Source: Paenibacillus oralis | GTDB lineage: Bacteria; Bacillota; Bacilli; Paenibacillales; Paenibacillaceae | Assembly: GCF_003863965.1 (NCBI RefSeq) | Contig: NZ_RRCN01000001.1 | Location: 5,104,304-5,168,303 of the forward strand | Direction of reading: 5' to 3' | DNA: 64,000 nucleotides | Shown: positions 8,482-16,235 of the stretch, piece by piece | How positions within the stretch are numbered: the stretch's first letter is position 1 | Layout: the number at the start of each line of letters is the position of its first letter | Notes under the pieces: generated by a model | Database searches by the model: none | Seen by the model: only the letters and a program-made list of their open reading frames with translations | Told to the model about the DNA's origin: nothing | Position numbers and translations under genes: made by a program

Positions 8482-9342
8482 TTACGATGATAAGAGCGGC
8501 TTGACGCCTTCGATAACCTTTTGCAGGCGGTTCGAGCAGTCGCCGTACAGTTTTTTGGCTTCGTCCTCCTCCGACGAAAGGGCAAACATCTCCAGATCGG
8601 CTTCGCATTTTTTGAGTTCCGCCAGCAAAACCGCCTTTTCCTGCGGCTGTGGAACGATAAGCTGGTCGTCGTACAAATCGGCGTAAAATTGGCCGTATCC
8701 ATCGACCTGCCCCAGATTGACATTGTCCAGCGACACGCCGAGCTTTTCCAGTTCGGTGTTCAGCCAGTGCCGGTTCAGCCCCATCGTGGCGAGCGGCTCA
8801 TCCATAATTTTCCCGTCGATGATGACCGTTTGCGGTTCGGGTTCGGGGGAAACTTTGATGCCCAGATCGGATGGGGTCAGCGGCAGGTATTCCTTTTTAG
8901 GCAGCGCGTTGATTTCACCGTCGGGTTCAATAACCGCGAATTCGACCTCCGCGACTTTGAAAATGTTCTTTTTGCGCAGCTGCGCCATCAATTCTTCGTT
9001 GCTGATCCTTTCTCTTTTTAAATTATCCTCCATCACCTTGCCGTCTTTGATCAAAACGGTGCCTTTGCTGTCGATCAAATCCCTGGCCTTTTTGCTCTTG
9101 ATCTGCAGAAACTCGATGCCAAGGGAGACGAGAAACCAAACGGTTACGGCAACAAGCCCCAAATACCAGTTCGTGTCGATATCCAGGGAGATGTAGGCTG
9201 TGATACTGCCGATGGTGATTCCGGTGATATATTCGAAAAAGGAAAGCTGGGAAACCTGCCTTTTTCCAAGCAACCGAGTAAGCAAATATAAAACGACGAC
9301 AGCCACCAGTGTTCTAACTATGACTTCCAGCCATACCGGCAT
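8482..9342 (-). CDS. 2Duf spore membrane protein (DUF421 plus C-terminal DUF1657)
   Basis: Residues 1-80 hold about three membrane helices, followed by the YetF/DUF421 soluble domain (LIDSKGTVLIKDGKV, AQLRKKNIFKVAEVEFAVIE). Residues 235-284 (LLAELKKCEADLEMFAL...) align with the free-standing DUF1657 protein encoded just upstream on the other strand. Proteins with this pairing (2Duf) occur in spoVA2mob operons and are known to raise spore wet-heat and peroxide resistance, apparently through the inner membrane. It is first gene of the operon; its start follows GGAGT. Length is 286 residues. Confidence 0.88.
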   Translation of the reverse strand: MPVWLEVIVRTLVAVVVLYLLTRLLGKRQVSQLSFFEYITGITIGSITAYISLDIDTNWYLGLVAVTVWFLVSLGIEFLQIKSKKARDLIDSKGTVLIKDGKVMEDNLKRERISNEELMAQLRKKNIFKVAEVEFAVIEPDGEINALPKKEYLPLTPSDLGIKVSPEPEPQTVIIDGKIMDEPLATMGLNRHWLNTELEKLGVSLDNVNLGQVDGYGQFYADLYDDQLIVPQPQEKAVLLAELKKCEADLEMFALSSEEDEAKKLYGDCSNRLQKVIEGVKPLLSS

Positions 9343-9527
9343 GCGGATACTCCTTTCGGCTTAACGCTTTTGACAAAAATCGGGTTGAACTAACCCCATT
9401 ATGCGCGAGCTAAACCACTTTTACTAAATACAAAATATGGAAAAGGAAAAGCCGCATGAAGAGGGTTTGAGCAGGCAAAATTATGCTGTGTCTCAATGAT
9501 ATTGTATTTCAAAAGGTGGTGAATAAC

Positions 9528-9734
9528 ATGACGGTGGCAGCACAAGTCAAAACGACGCTGGCTTCTTTGAAAAGCGCTCAGGCCAACCTAGAGCAATTTG
9601 CACTGAACACGCAAAACCAACAAGCCAAAAACCTGTTCACGGATGCCGCTAAACAAACGCAGCAAATCGTGACTCAAGTGGAAAGCCGCGTAACGCAGCT
9701 GGAAAGCGAAGAGCCTCAATATAAAGGGTTCTAA
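9528..9734 (+). CDS. Small DUF1657 protein
   Basis: This 68-residue helical protein starts MTVAAQVKTTLASLKSAQAN and is rich in Gln and Ala, typical of DUF1657. The ATG at 9528 follows AAAGGTGGTG; the longer reading frame upstream is not family-like. It is divergent from the 2Duf gene, whose C-terminus is homologous to it. In other spore-formers DUF1657 genes sit inside spoVA2 operons, so a forespore role is likely. No function is established for the domain alone. Confidence 0.85.
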   Translation: MTVAAQVKTTLASLKSAQANLEQFALNTQNQQAKNLFTDAAKQTQQIVTQVESRVTQLESEEPQYKGF

Positions 9735-9750
9735 ATTGAATTGTCTGAAG

Positions 9751-9785
9751 GGAAGGCCCGTTCTACTATGGAACGGGTCTTCTTC
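9751..9785 (+). terminator. Intrinsic terminator after the DUF1657 gene
   Basis: AAGGCCCGTTC pairs with GAACGGGTCTT across a seven-base loop, followed by a T/C-rich tail. Confidence 0.8.
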
Positions 9786-9814
9786 TGGATATCGGAGAGG
9801 AACCATGCTATAAT
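9786..9814 (+). promoter_or_regulatory. Candidate extended -10 promoter of miaB
   Basis: TGCTATAAT (9806-9814) is a perfect extended -10. TGGATA stands 17 bases upstream as a -35 matching four of six positions. It is 82 bases before miaB. Confidence 0.65.
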
Positions 9815-9895
9815 TTAGTGTAATGCATTTTTCTAGATATGAAGAATCGTCCATTGGGACCGCAAATAGATAGATTGAAGGAGTGAGCGGGTAAC

Positions 9896-11446
9896 ATGGC
9901 TAAAGAAACGAAGGATTACTCGAAGTATTTTGACTTTTCGGACGCCCGGGTCATTTCGGAGGATGAACGGGGAAAGAAAATCAGAATCCGCGGTAGAGAT
10001 ATTCAGATTTTATCCGAACCGAATCACCGGATGGAGAAGCAGCGCGGGAAAGAAAACGTTCAAGTGCTGTACGAAAATGCCGTTCCGGAGGAGCTGAAGG
10101 GCCTCGGCACAGGCAAGCGATACATTGTTTACACGTTTGGCTGCCAAATGAATGAACACGACACCGAAACGATCAAGGGATTGCTGGAGCAAATGGGATA
10201 CACGTCTACCGAGGAGCGCAAGGAAGCTGACATTATCCTCCTGAATACCTGCGCGATCCGCGAGAACGCCGAGGATAAAGTGTTCGGCGAGCTGGGCCAT
10301 CTTAAGGGATTAAAGACGGAGAAGCCCGATCTGCTGCTGGGCGTCTGCGGCTGCATGTCGCAGGAGGAAGGCGTCGTCAACCGCATCCTGCATAAGCACG
10401 GTTTCGTCGATATGATTTTCGGTACCCATAATATACACCGTTTGCCGCATCTCATTCAGGAAGCGTTGTTCAGCAAGGAAATGGTCGTCGAGGTTTGGTC
10501 CAAAGAAGGCGACATCATCGAAAATCTGCCGAAAAAACGCGAGGGCATGCGCGCATGGGTCAACATCATGTACGGCTGCGACAAGTTCTGCACCTATTGC
10601 ATCGTGCCGTTTACGCGCGGCAAGGAGCGCAGCCGCCGTCCGGAGGATGTGATCGCCGAGGTGCGCGAGCTGGCGCGGCAAGGATATAGTGAGGTGACCT
10701 TGCTCGGTCAGAACGTCAACGCTTACGGCAAGGACTTTACCGACATCAAGTATACGTTTGCCGATTTAATGGACGATATCCGCAAAATCGATATTCCGCG
10801 CGTTCGCTTCACGACGTCGCATCCGCGCGATTTCGATGACGCGCTGATCGATGTGCTGGCCAAAGGCGGCAACCTGGCCGAGCATATTCATTTGCCGGTT
10901 CAATCGGGGAGCAGCGAAGTCCTGAAGAAAATGAGCCGGAAATATTCGCGGGAGCATTATCTTGAGCTCGTTCGCAAAATTAAGGCGAAGATTCCGAACG
11001 CCGTGCTGACGACGGATATTATCGTCGGCTTCCCGGGCGAAACGGAGGAGCAATTCCAGGAGACGTTGTCGCTTGTGCGCGAGGTCGGCTACGACTCCGC
11101 GTATACGTTTGTATATTCGCCGCGGGAAGGAACGCCGGCGGCCGTCATGGAAGACAACGTGCCGCTCGAAGTGAAGAAACAGCGGCTGGCGCGGCTGAAC
11201 GACACCGTAAACGAATACAGCCGGCGCAGCAACGACGGACTGCGCGGCCAAATCGTGGAAGTGCTTGTGGAAGGCGAAAGCAAAAACAACCCGAACATGC
11301 TGTCCGGCCGCACCCGCGGCAACAAGCTCGTCCATTTCGAAGGCGGCCCGGAACTGATCGGCAATTTCGTCGATGTGGAAATTACGGACCCGATGACATG
11401 GTTTACCAAAGGGGTCCTCGTATCGCAAACCGCCAAGATGGCATAA
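9896..11446 (+). CDS. miaB: tRNA-2-methylthio-N6-dimethylallyladenosine synthase
   Basis: MiaB is a radical-SAM methylthiotransferase that modifies A37 of tRNAs reading UNN codons. The N-terminal domain carries the auxiliary cluster cysteines in YTFGCQMNEHD, LLNTCAIRENAED and GVCGCMSQ. The radical-SAM motif CDKFCTYC is near residue 227, and a C-terminal TRAM domain ends the 516-residue chain. The extra N-terminal 60 residues are usual in Bacillales MiaB. The ATG follows GGAGTGAGCGGG. ricA/ymcA follows at once, as in B. subtilis. Confidence 0.97.
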   Translation: MAKETKDYSKYFDFSDARVISEDERGKKIRIRGRDIQILSEPNHRMEKQRGKENVQVLYENAVPEELKGLGTGKRYIVYTFGCQMNEHDTETIKGLLEQMGYTSTEERKEADIILLNTCAIRENAEDKVFGELGHLKGLKTEKPDLLLGVCGCMSQEEGVVNRILHKHGFVDMIFGTHNIHRLPHLIQEALFSKEMVVEVWSKEGDIIENLPKKREGMRAWVNIMYGCDKFCTYCIVPFTRGKERSRRPEDVIAEVRELARQGYSEVTLLGQNVNAYGKDFTDIKYTFADLMDDIRKIDIPRVRFTTSHPRDFDDALIDVLAKGGNLAEHIHLPVQSGSSEVLKKMSRKYSREHYLELVRKIKAKIPNAVLTTDIIVGFPGETEEQFQETLSLVREVGYDSAYTFVYSPREGTPAAVMEDNVPLEVKKQRLARLNDTVNEYSRRSNDGLRGQIVEVLVEGESKNNPNMLSGRTRGNKLVHFEGGPELIGNFVDVEITDPMTWFTKGVLVSQTAKMA

Positions 11447-11477
11447 GTCCCCGAGAACGGTTAGGAGGTAATCAAAG

Positions 11478-11930
11478 GTGGAGCAGCATACCGAGCATAC
11501 CGATTGCGGAATTCCGAAATATGACTCCCGGGATCTGGTGATCCGCGGAGACATTATGGCCAAAGCGAAAGAACTGGCCGAGTTGATCGGAACAAGCGAG
11601 GAGGTAGAGCAGTTCAAAAAGGCCGAAAAGCTCATTCAGGCGCACGAGCGGGTGCAGACGCTGATCAGCGCGATCAAGAAGAAGCAAAAAGAAATCGTCG
11701 CTTTCGAGACGTTCCAAAACAAGGTGATGGTCGAGAAGATCGAACAAGAGATCGCGGCGCTTCAGGACGAACTCGACGAAATTCCGCTGGTGACGGAGTT
11801 TCAGCAAAGCCAAAGCGATATAAACTACCTGCTCCAGCTGGTCGTTTCGGTGATCCGCGATACGGTGGCGGGCAAGGTAAACGTAGAGTCGGGCAGCGAA
11901 CCTGCCGCGGCTTCGGGATACGGGGAATAG
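11478..11930 (+). CDS. ymcA: YlbF/YmcA family regulator (RicA)
   Basis: RicA (YmcA) works with YlbF and YaaT to promote RNase Y-dependent mRNA processing and Spo0A phosphorelay output. The 150-residue product is mostly helical, with the family's Lys/Glu-rich coiled region and FETFQNKVMVEKIEQEI. The GTG at 11478 follows AGGAGGT with eight bases between. Its place right after miaB agrees with ymcA. In B. subtilis cotE and mutS come next; here a terminator and unrelated genes follow. Confidence 0.85.
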   Translation: MEQHTEHTDCGIPKYDSRDLVIRGDIMAKAKELAELIGTSEEVEQFKKAEKLIQAHERVQTLISAIKKKQKEIVAFETFQNKVMVEKIEQEIAALQDELDEIPLVTEFQQSQSDINYLLQLVVSVIRDTVAGKVNVESGSEPAAASGYGE

Positions 11931-11944
11931 GCTGAGTAATGGCG

Positions 11945-11974
11945 GTGCGGAGGCATGTTCCTCCGCACTTTTTT
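11945..11974 (+). terminator. Intrinsic terminator after ymcA
   Basis: GTGCGGAGG and CCTCCGCAC form a perfect nine-pair stem, followed by six T. Confidence 0.9.
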
Positions 11975-12051
11975 GAATAGAAAGCGCGTTTGGCCTGATT
12001 GAACGGAAGTATCTTCGGAATATTATATATAGAGAGAGTGATAGGAAATCC

Positions 12052-12444
12052 ATGAGCTGGAGTGAGGAAATTATGCATCTGGATGAGCAGTCGTTCTGGG
12101 GGCTTTTGGGGCTGCGGCTTATTTCGGCGGACACAAGCCGCGTGGAGCTGGGCTTAACGGCGGGAACCTCGCATTTGAATGCGATGGGGATTGTGCACGG
12201 GGGCGTGTTATCTTCGATGATGGACCAGGCGATGGGCATGTTGGCGGCCACCGTCAAAGGACGTTTGGGAGTCACGACCCATCTGAACGTCAACTTCCTG
12301 AGCCCGATGCGGATCGGCGAGCTTGTCGTTTCGGCGTTTCCGCTGCATGAGACCTATCGGACGATGACGCTCCGTTCCGAGGTTCGGGATGGAGAAGGAA
12401 CGCTTGGCTGCATTTCGACAGCGACGTTCCGGCTGCCCAAATAA
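12052..12444 (+). CDS. PaaI-type hotdog-fold thioesterase
   Basis: The 130-residue protein has a single hotdog domain with the PaaI-type motif GIVHGGVLSSMMDQAMG, whose His-Gly-Gly and acidic residue form the thioester-cleaving site. VTTHLNVNFLSPM is the second conserved strand. Substrate is unknown; acyl- or aryl-acyl-CoA is likely for the family. The ATG follows AGGAAAT. It lies 17 bases before the Nudix gene and is probably cotranscribed with the NAD-salvage genes, although no biochemical link is evident. Confidence 0.85.
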   Translation: MSWSEEIMHLDEQSFWGLLGLRLISADTSRVELGLTAGTSHLNAMGIVHGGVLSSMMDQAMGMLAATVKGRLGVTTHLNVNFLSPMRIGELVVSAFPLHETYRTMTLRSEVRDGEGTLGCISTATFRLPK

Positions 12445-12461
12445 GGGGATGGTGATACGGG

Positions 12462-13241
12462 ATGAATGAAAAAGAAGGGCAGGAAAGACCAATTAATGAG
12501 GTTAAGAAATATCGCACTCCGGACGGTATTCCCGCCGATATCGTGATGTTTACGCTGACGAGACAGGAGCGGAAAGCATCGACGAAATCGCTGCCCCGTT
12601 TCGATCTCAAGGTGATGCTGATCAAGCGCCGCAGTTGGCCTTTTGCCGGAGCCTGGGCGCTGCCCGGGGGCTTTTCGCAGGAGGACGAATCCTTGTATGA
12701 AACGGCGCGAAGAGAGCTGAAGGAAGAGACAGGGGTCGACGGGTCGCATTTGGAGTATTTGGGCGTATACAGCACGCCGGGGCGGGATCCGCGGGGCTGG
12801 ATCATCTCCCATGCTTTTTTTGCGCTGGTGGAGGAATGGGTTTTGGAAAAACGCCAATCCGCCGACGATGCCCAGGAGGTGGGCCTGTTCACCGTACGCG
12901 AAGCGCTGGAGGAGCTGCAGCTGGCGTTTGACCACCGTGAAATTTTGCAGGACGCCTACAAAAGAATCCAGCAGCAAATGCTGCAGACGACGATCGCCAA
13001 ACAGTTTCTCCCTCCCCATTTTACGCTGGGCGAATTGTATCAAGTCATTCAAACGGTCGTTCCGGATTTTGCGGAGCTGAATTTCATCCGTAAAATCACT
13101 TCGACGCGCAGCCGGCAGGGGATTCTGGAGGAAGTGCGCGATGAAAGCGGTAAGCCGATGTTGTCCAACCAGTACTCGCAGCGGCCCGCGCAATTGTACC
13201 GGTTTACCGATTATACGCCGCAGCTGTCGATTTACACGTAA
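12462..13241 (+). CDS. NrtR-like Nudix protein with C-terminal winged helix
   Basis: The N-terminal Nudix domain has an intact catalytic box (G-x5-E-x7-REL-x-EETGV, residues 69-91), so ADP-ribose or a related nucleoside diphosphate could be hydrolysed. The C-terminal 80 residues (FTLGELYQVIQ..., ending RPAQLYRFTDY) match the DNA-binding winged helix of NrtR regulators of NAD metabolism. It is followed directly by pncA and pncB, fitting a regulator of NAD salvage that senses ADP-ribose. Many NrtR proteins have a decayed Nudix box; this one does not. A pure ADP-ribose pyrophosphatase role is the alternative. Length is 259 residues. Confidence 0.85.
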   Translation: MNEKEGQERPINEVKKYRTPDGIPADIVMFTLTRQERKASTKSLPRFDLKVMLIKRRSWPFAGAWALPGGFSQEDESLYETARRELKEETGVDGSHLEYLGVYSTPGRDPRGWIISHAFFALVEEWVLEKRQSADDAQEVGLFTVREALEELQLAFDHREILQDAYKRIQQQMLQTTIAKQFLPPHFTLGELYQVIQTVVPDFAELNFIRKITSTRSRQGILEEVRDESGKPMLSNQYSQRPAQLYRFTDYTPQLSIYT

Positions 13242-13307
13242 CTTAAGCTTTAATTTTACATAAATCCTTCACCCGGTGTGAAATCAAATAGGAGAGGGGA
13301 AGCGACG

Positions 13308-13847
13308 ATGAAAGCTTTGATCGTGATCGATTATACCAACGATTTTGTGGATGGAAGTCTGCCGGTCGGAGATCCGGCGGTGGCGATCGAGCCGGCGGTT
13401 TGCCGGCTCACGGAGGAGTTTGCGGGCAGGGGGGATTTTGTCGTGATGGCCGTTGACCTGCATGAACAAGGAGACCCGTGGCATCCGGAAACGAAGCTGT
13501 TCCCGCCCCATAATCTCCGGGATACGGAAGGACGCAAGCTGTACGGCCGATTGGCGGAAGTGCATCAGCGGAATGCGGAGCGGATTTATTGGATGGACAA
13601 AACGAGATACAGCGCTTTTTGCGGGACCGATCTGGAGCTGAAGCTGCGGGAGCGCGGCATTCGGGAAGTTCACTTGATCGGGGTCTGCACCGATATCTGC
13701 GTGCTTCACACAGCGGTGGACGCTTATAATAAAGGATTTAACATTACCGTATATGAAGATGCGGTAGCCAGCTTTAATCCGGAGGGCCACACCTGGGCAC
13801 TCGGCCACTTCCGCAGCAGTTTGGGAGCGAACGTAATTCACAGCTAG
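13308..13847 (+). CDS. pncA: Nicotinamidase (isochorismatase superfamily)
   Basis: The enzyme deamidates nicotinamide to nicotinic acid. The catalytic triad is visible: Asp8 in VIDYTNDF, a Lys near 97 in MDKTRYSAF, and Cys131 in TDICVLHTA. Metal-binding residues are probable in VDLHEQGDPWHPE. The ATG at 13308 follows GGAGAGGGG; the 179-residue length is normal. It is 66 bases after the NrtR-like gene and 14 bases before pncB, whose product uses its reaction product. Confidence 0.93.
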   Translation: MKALIVIDYTNDFVDGSLPVGDPAVAIEPAVCRLTEEFAGRGDFVVMAVDLHEQGDPWHPETKLFPPHNLRDTEGRKLYGRLAEVHQRNAERIYWMDKTRYSAFCGTDLELKLRERGIREVHLIGVCTDICVLHTAVDAYNKGFNITVYEDAVASFNPEGHTWALGHFRSSLGANVIHS

Positions 13848-13861
13848 AGAGGATGAGAGAT

Positions 13862-15316
13862 ATGCCAACCGCAGGGTTAGCGCTGCATACCGATAAATAC
13901 CAGATCAACATGATTTACGCCCATTGGATGAACGGAACGCATCAGAGAAAAACGGTGTTCGAAGCCTATTTCCGCAAGCTGCCTTTCGGCAACGGGTACG
14001 CGGTGTTTGCGGGCCTCGAACGGATCGTGGAGTATATCCGCAATTTGCGTTTTACCGAGCAGGACCTGAACTATTTGGCGAAGCAGGAGGAAAACTATAA
14101 GCCTGAATTTCTGGAGCTTTTGCGTAATTTCCAATTTCGCGGCACGCTGCTGTCGATGAAGGAGGGCGCGCTTTGCTTTCCGAACGAACCTTTGATCCGC
14201 GTGGAAGGGACGATTATGGAGACGCAGCTCGTGGAAACGGCGATGCTTAACTTCATGAACTTTCAGACGCTGATCGCCACGAAAGCTTCGCGGGTGAAGC
14301 GGGTGGCGGAAAATGACGTGCTGCTGGAGTTCGGGACCCGCCGGGCGCAGGAAGCGGATGCCGCTATTTGGGGCGCGCGGGCCGCTTACATTTCCGGTTT
14401 CGACGCCACCTCGAATTTGCTGGCCGGGGAAATTTTCGGCATTCCGACCAAAGGAACGCATGCGCATTCATGGGTGCAAATTTTCGATTCCGAGCAAGAG
14501 GCGTTTGAACGGTACGCCAAAGCGCTGCCCGATCAGGTGTCACTGCTGGTTGATACGTTCGATACGTTAAAAAGCGGGGTTCCGCATGCCATCGAAACCG
14601 CCAAAATGCTCGAAGCGCAGGGGAAACGGCTGAGCAGCATCCGGCTGGACAGCGGCGATTTGGCGTATTTATCGATCCAGGCGCGCAAAATGCTTGACGA
14701 AGCCGGCTTGCCTTACGTGAAAATCGTCGCTTCCAACGATCTGGACGAAAATACGATCTTCAACCTGAAAGCCCAAGGGGCGAAAATCGATATTTGGGGC
14801 GTTGGCACGCAGCTGATTACCGCGGCTGATCAACCGGCGCTCGGCGGTGTGTACAAGCTGGTGGAGCGGGAAACCGGAGTCCGGATGGAGCCGACGATCA
14901 AAATTTCCGGCAATCCGGAAAAAGTGACCACCCCCGGCAAAAAAGATGTGCTGCGCATCATCAGCAAAGAAAGCGGCAAGGCGATTGCCGATTACGTTTG
15001 TTTTCCGCATGAGCAGCAGGCTCGAAGCGGCGGCAACCTGAGGTTGTTCGACCCCGTGCATCCGTATATCAAGAAAACGGTGAAAAACTTCGAGGCCGTT
15101 TCGATGCTGCAGCCGATTTTCGAAGAAGGCGATCAGGTTTACGAGTTGCCGGCGCTGGACGAGATCCGGGAATATCATAAAGCGCAGCTAAGCCTGTTTT
15201 GGCCGGAATATTTGCGCAAGCTGAACCCGGAAATCTACCGCATCAGCTTAAGCCAGGAAGCCTGGGAATTGAAGCAGAAAATGATCGAGGATTATTTAGG
15301 GCATCAGGAAGAGTAG
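13862..15316 (+). CDS. pncB: Nicotinate phosphoribosyltransferase
   Basis: PncB joins nicotinic acid to PRPP, giving nicotinate mononucleotide for NAD synthesis. The 484-residue protein has TDKYQINMIYAHW at the N-terminus, EFGTRRAQEADAA, and GTHAHSWVQ, all standard for the family, and SIRLDSGDLAYLS near the phosphate site. The ATG at 13862 is preferred over 13853 because the GAGAGG ribosome site then lies ten bases upstream. It ends the NAD-salvage operon; a terminator follows. Confidence 0.96.
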   Translation: MPTAGLALHTDKYQINMIYAHWMNGTHQRKTVFEAYFRKLPFGNGYAVFAGLERIVEYIRNLRFTEQDLNYLAKQEENYKPEFLELLRNFQFRGTLLSMKEGALCFPNEPLIRVEGTIMETQLVETAMLNFMNFQTLIATKASRVKRVAENDVLLEFGTRRAQEADAAIWGARAAYISGFDATSNLLAGEIFGIPTKGTHAHSWVQIFDSEQEAFERYAKALPDQVSLLVDTFDTLKSGVPHAIETAKMLEAQGKRLSSIRLDSGDLAYLSIQARKMLDEAGLPYVKIVASNDLDENTIFNLKAQGAKIDIWGVGTQLITAADQPALGGVYKLVERETGVRMEPTIKISGNPEKVTTPGKKDVLRIISKESGKAIADYVCFPHEQQARSGGNLRLFDPVHPYIKKTVKNFEAVSMLQPIFEEGDQVYELPALDEIREYHKAQLSLFWPEYLRKLNPEIYRISLSQEAWELKQKMIEDYLGHQEE

Positions 15317-15324
15317 GGATAAGA

Positions 15325-15370
15325 GAAAAAGATTGCTTTGCGGCAGTTGCCGGCAAAGCAATCTTTTTTG
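15325..15370 (+). terminator. Intrinsic terminator after pncB
   Basis: AAAAAGATTGCTTTGC pairs with GGCAAAGCAATCTTTTTT in a long stem; A- and T-runs flank it, so it may also serve the convergent tetR gene. Confidence 0.9.
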
Positions 15371-15415
15371 CTTGAACCATGCGGGAAATTATTTCTCGGG
15401 AAAGCGCAAAAACCG

Positions 15416-16057
15416 CTATAAATCGGCGTTCTCCCGGTCTTGATTCGACACGCCCTCTGCGCAATATCTGGCAAAATAATGCTTGAAAAGTATATCAACC
15501 TGCCGCTCGACCGCATTGCGGTCGGGATCGCCGGCGATATGTTTGATATGCCGCATCATGATGATCGGAAACAACACGGCGGCGTTGATTTGCAGCATCA
15601 TGATATCAAGAATTTCCGGATTCGTCTCCCCGGTAATTTCCTCCATCGTATATCTGATTTTGCTGAATCCGGTCGTCTTTAAGAAACTGCGGAACTCCTG
15701 GCTGGTTTCAAACGTAATGTTTCCTTTGCCGAGGACCTCCTGAAGCAGCCCGGGATACTGGGAAATGTAGTCGACATATTGAAGCATAAACGCTTTCAAT
15801 CGGTCCTTGGGATCCAGGCTGGTATCGTCAAGCACGGTAAAGTTGTCTTGAAACGAGGTGAGCAGCATTTTCAGCGCCTCGTTAATCAACTTGTCCTTTG
15901 AACCAAAATAATAGTTGACCAGCGCCAGGTTGACGTTGGCGGCCGCGGTAATTTTGCGCAGCGTAACTTGATCGGCACCTTCCGTTTTAATGAGCTCCAG
16001 CGTTGCGTTCAAAATATTCTTTTTGGTGGTCAGCCCATGATCGGCACAGTAGCCCAT
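15416..16057 (-). CDS. TetR family repressor
   Basis: The 213-residue protein begins with a TetR helix-turn-helix (TTKKNILNATLELIKTEG, then VTLRKITAAANVNLALVNYYFGSKDKL) followed by a helical ligand-binding domain. It is divergent from a DHA2 multidrug exporter. A 27-base palindrome overlaps the expected start point of the exporter transcript, so it most likely represses the exporter and perhaps itself. The ligand is unknown. Confidence 0.93.
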   Translation of the reverse strand: MGYCADHGLTTKKNILNATLELIKTEGADQVTLRKITAAANVNLALVNYYFGSKDKLINEALKMLLTSFQDNFTVLDDTSLDPKDRLKAFMLQYVDYISQYPGLLQEVLGKGNITFETSQEFRSFLKTTGFSKIRYTMEEITGETNPEILDIMMLQINAAVLFPIIMMRHIKHIAGDPDRNAVERQVDILFKHYFARYCAEGVSNQDRENADL

Positions 16058-16158
16058 ATTTCCGCTCCTTTATGGGATAAATCATCACAGCCTAAGTATA
16101 CCAAATGTCAACGCGGGATTAAATCCGCGAATCCAAGTTTAGATTAAAAGATGTTCGC

Positions 16159-16187
16159 TTGACAAAACCGGGGGAGGGATATTAAAT
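16159..16187 (+). promoter_or_regulatory. Promoter of the DHA2 exporter gene
   Basis: TTGACA (16159-16164) and TTAAAT (16182-16187) stand 17 bases apart. The start point would fall inside the palindrome that follows. Confidence 0.7.
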
Positions 16188-16193
16188 TTTTAA

Positions 16194-16220
16194 TTAAACA
16201 ATGTTTAAAACGTTGTTTAA
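16194..16220. promoter_or_regulatory. Candidate TetR operator (27-base palindrome)
   Basis: Half-sites TTAAACAATGTTT and AAACGTTGTTTAA are inverted around a central A, with one mismatched pair. The site starts six bases after the -10 hexamer, a position that would block the polymerase. Confidence 0.75.
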
Positions 16221-16235
16221 ATCATAGAGAGAAAG

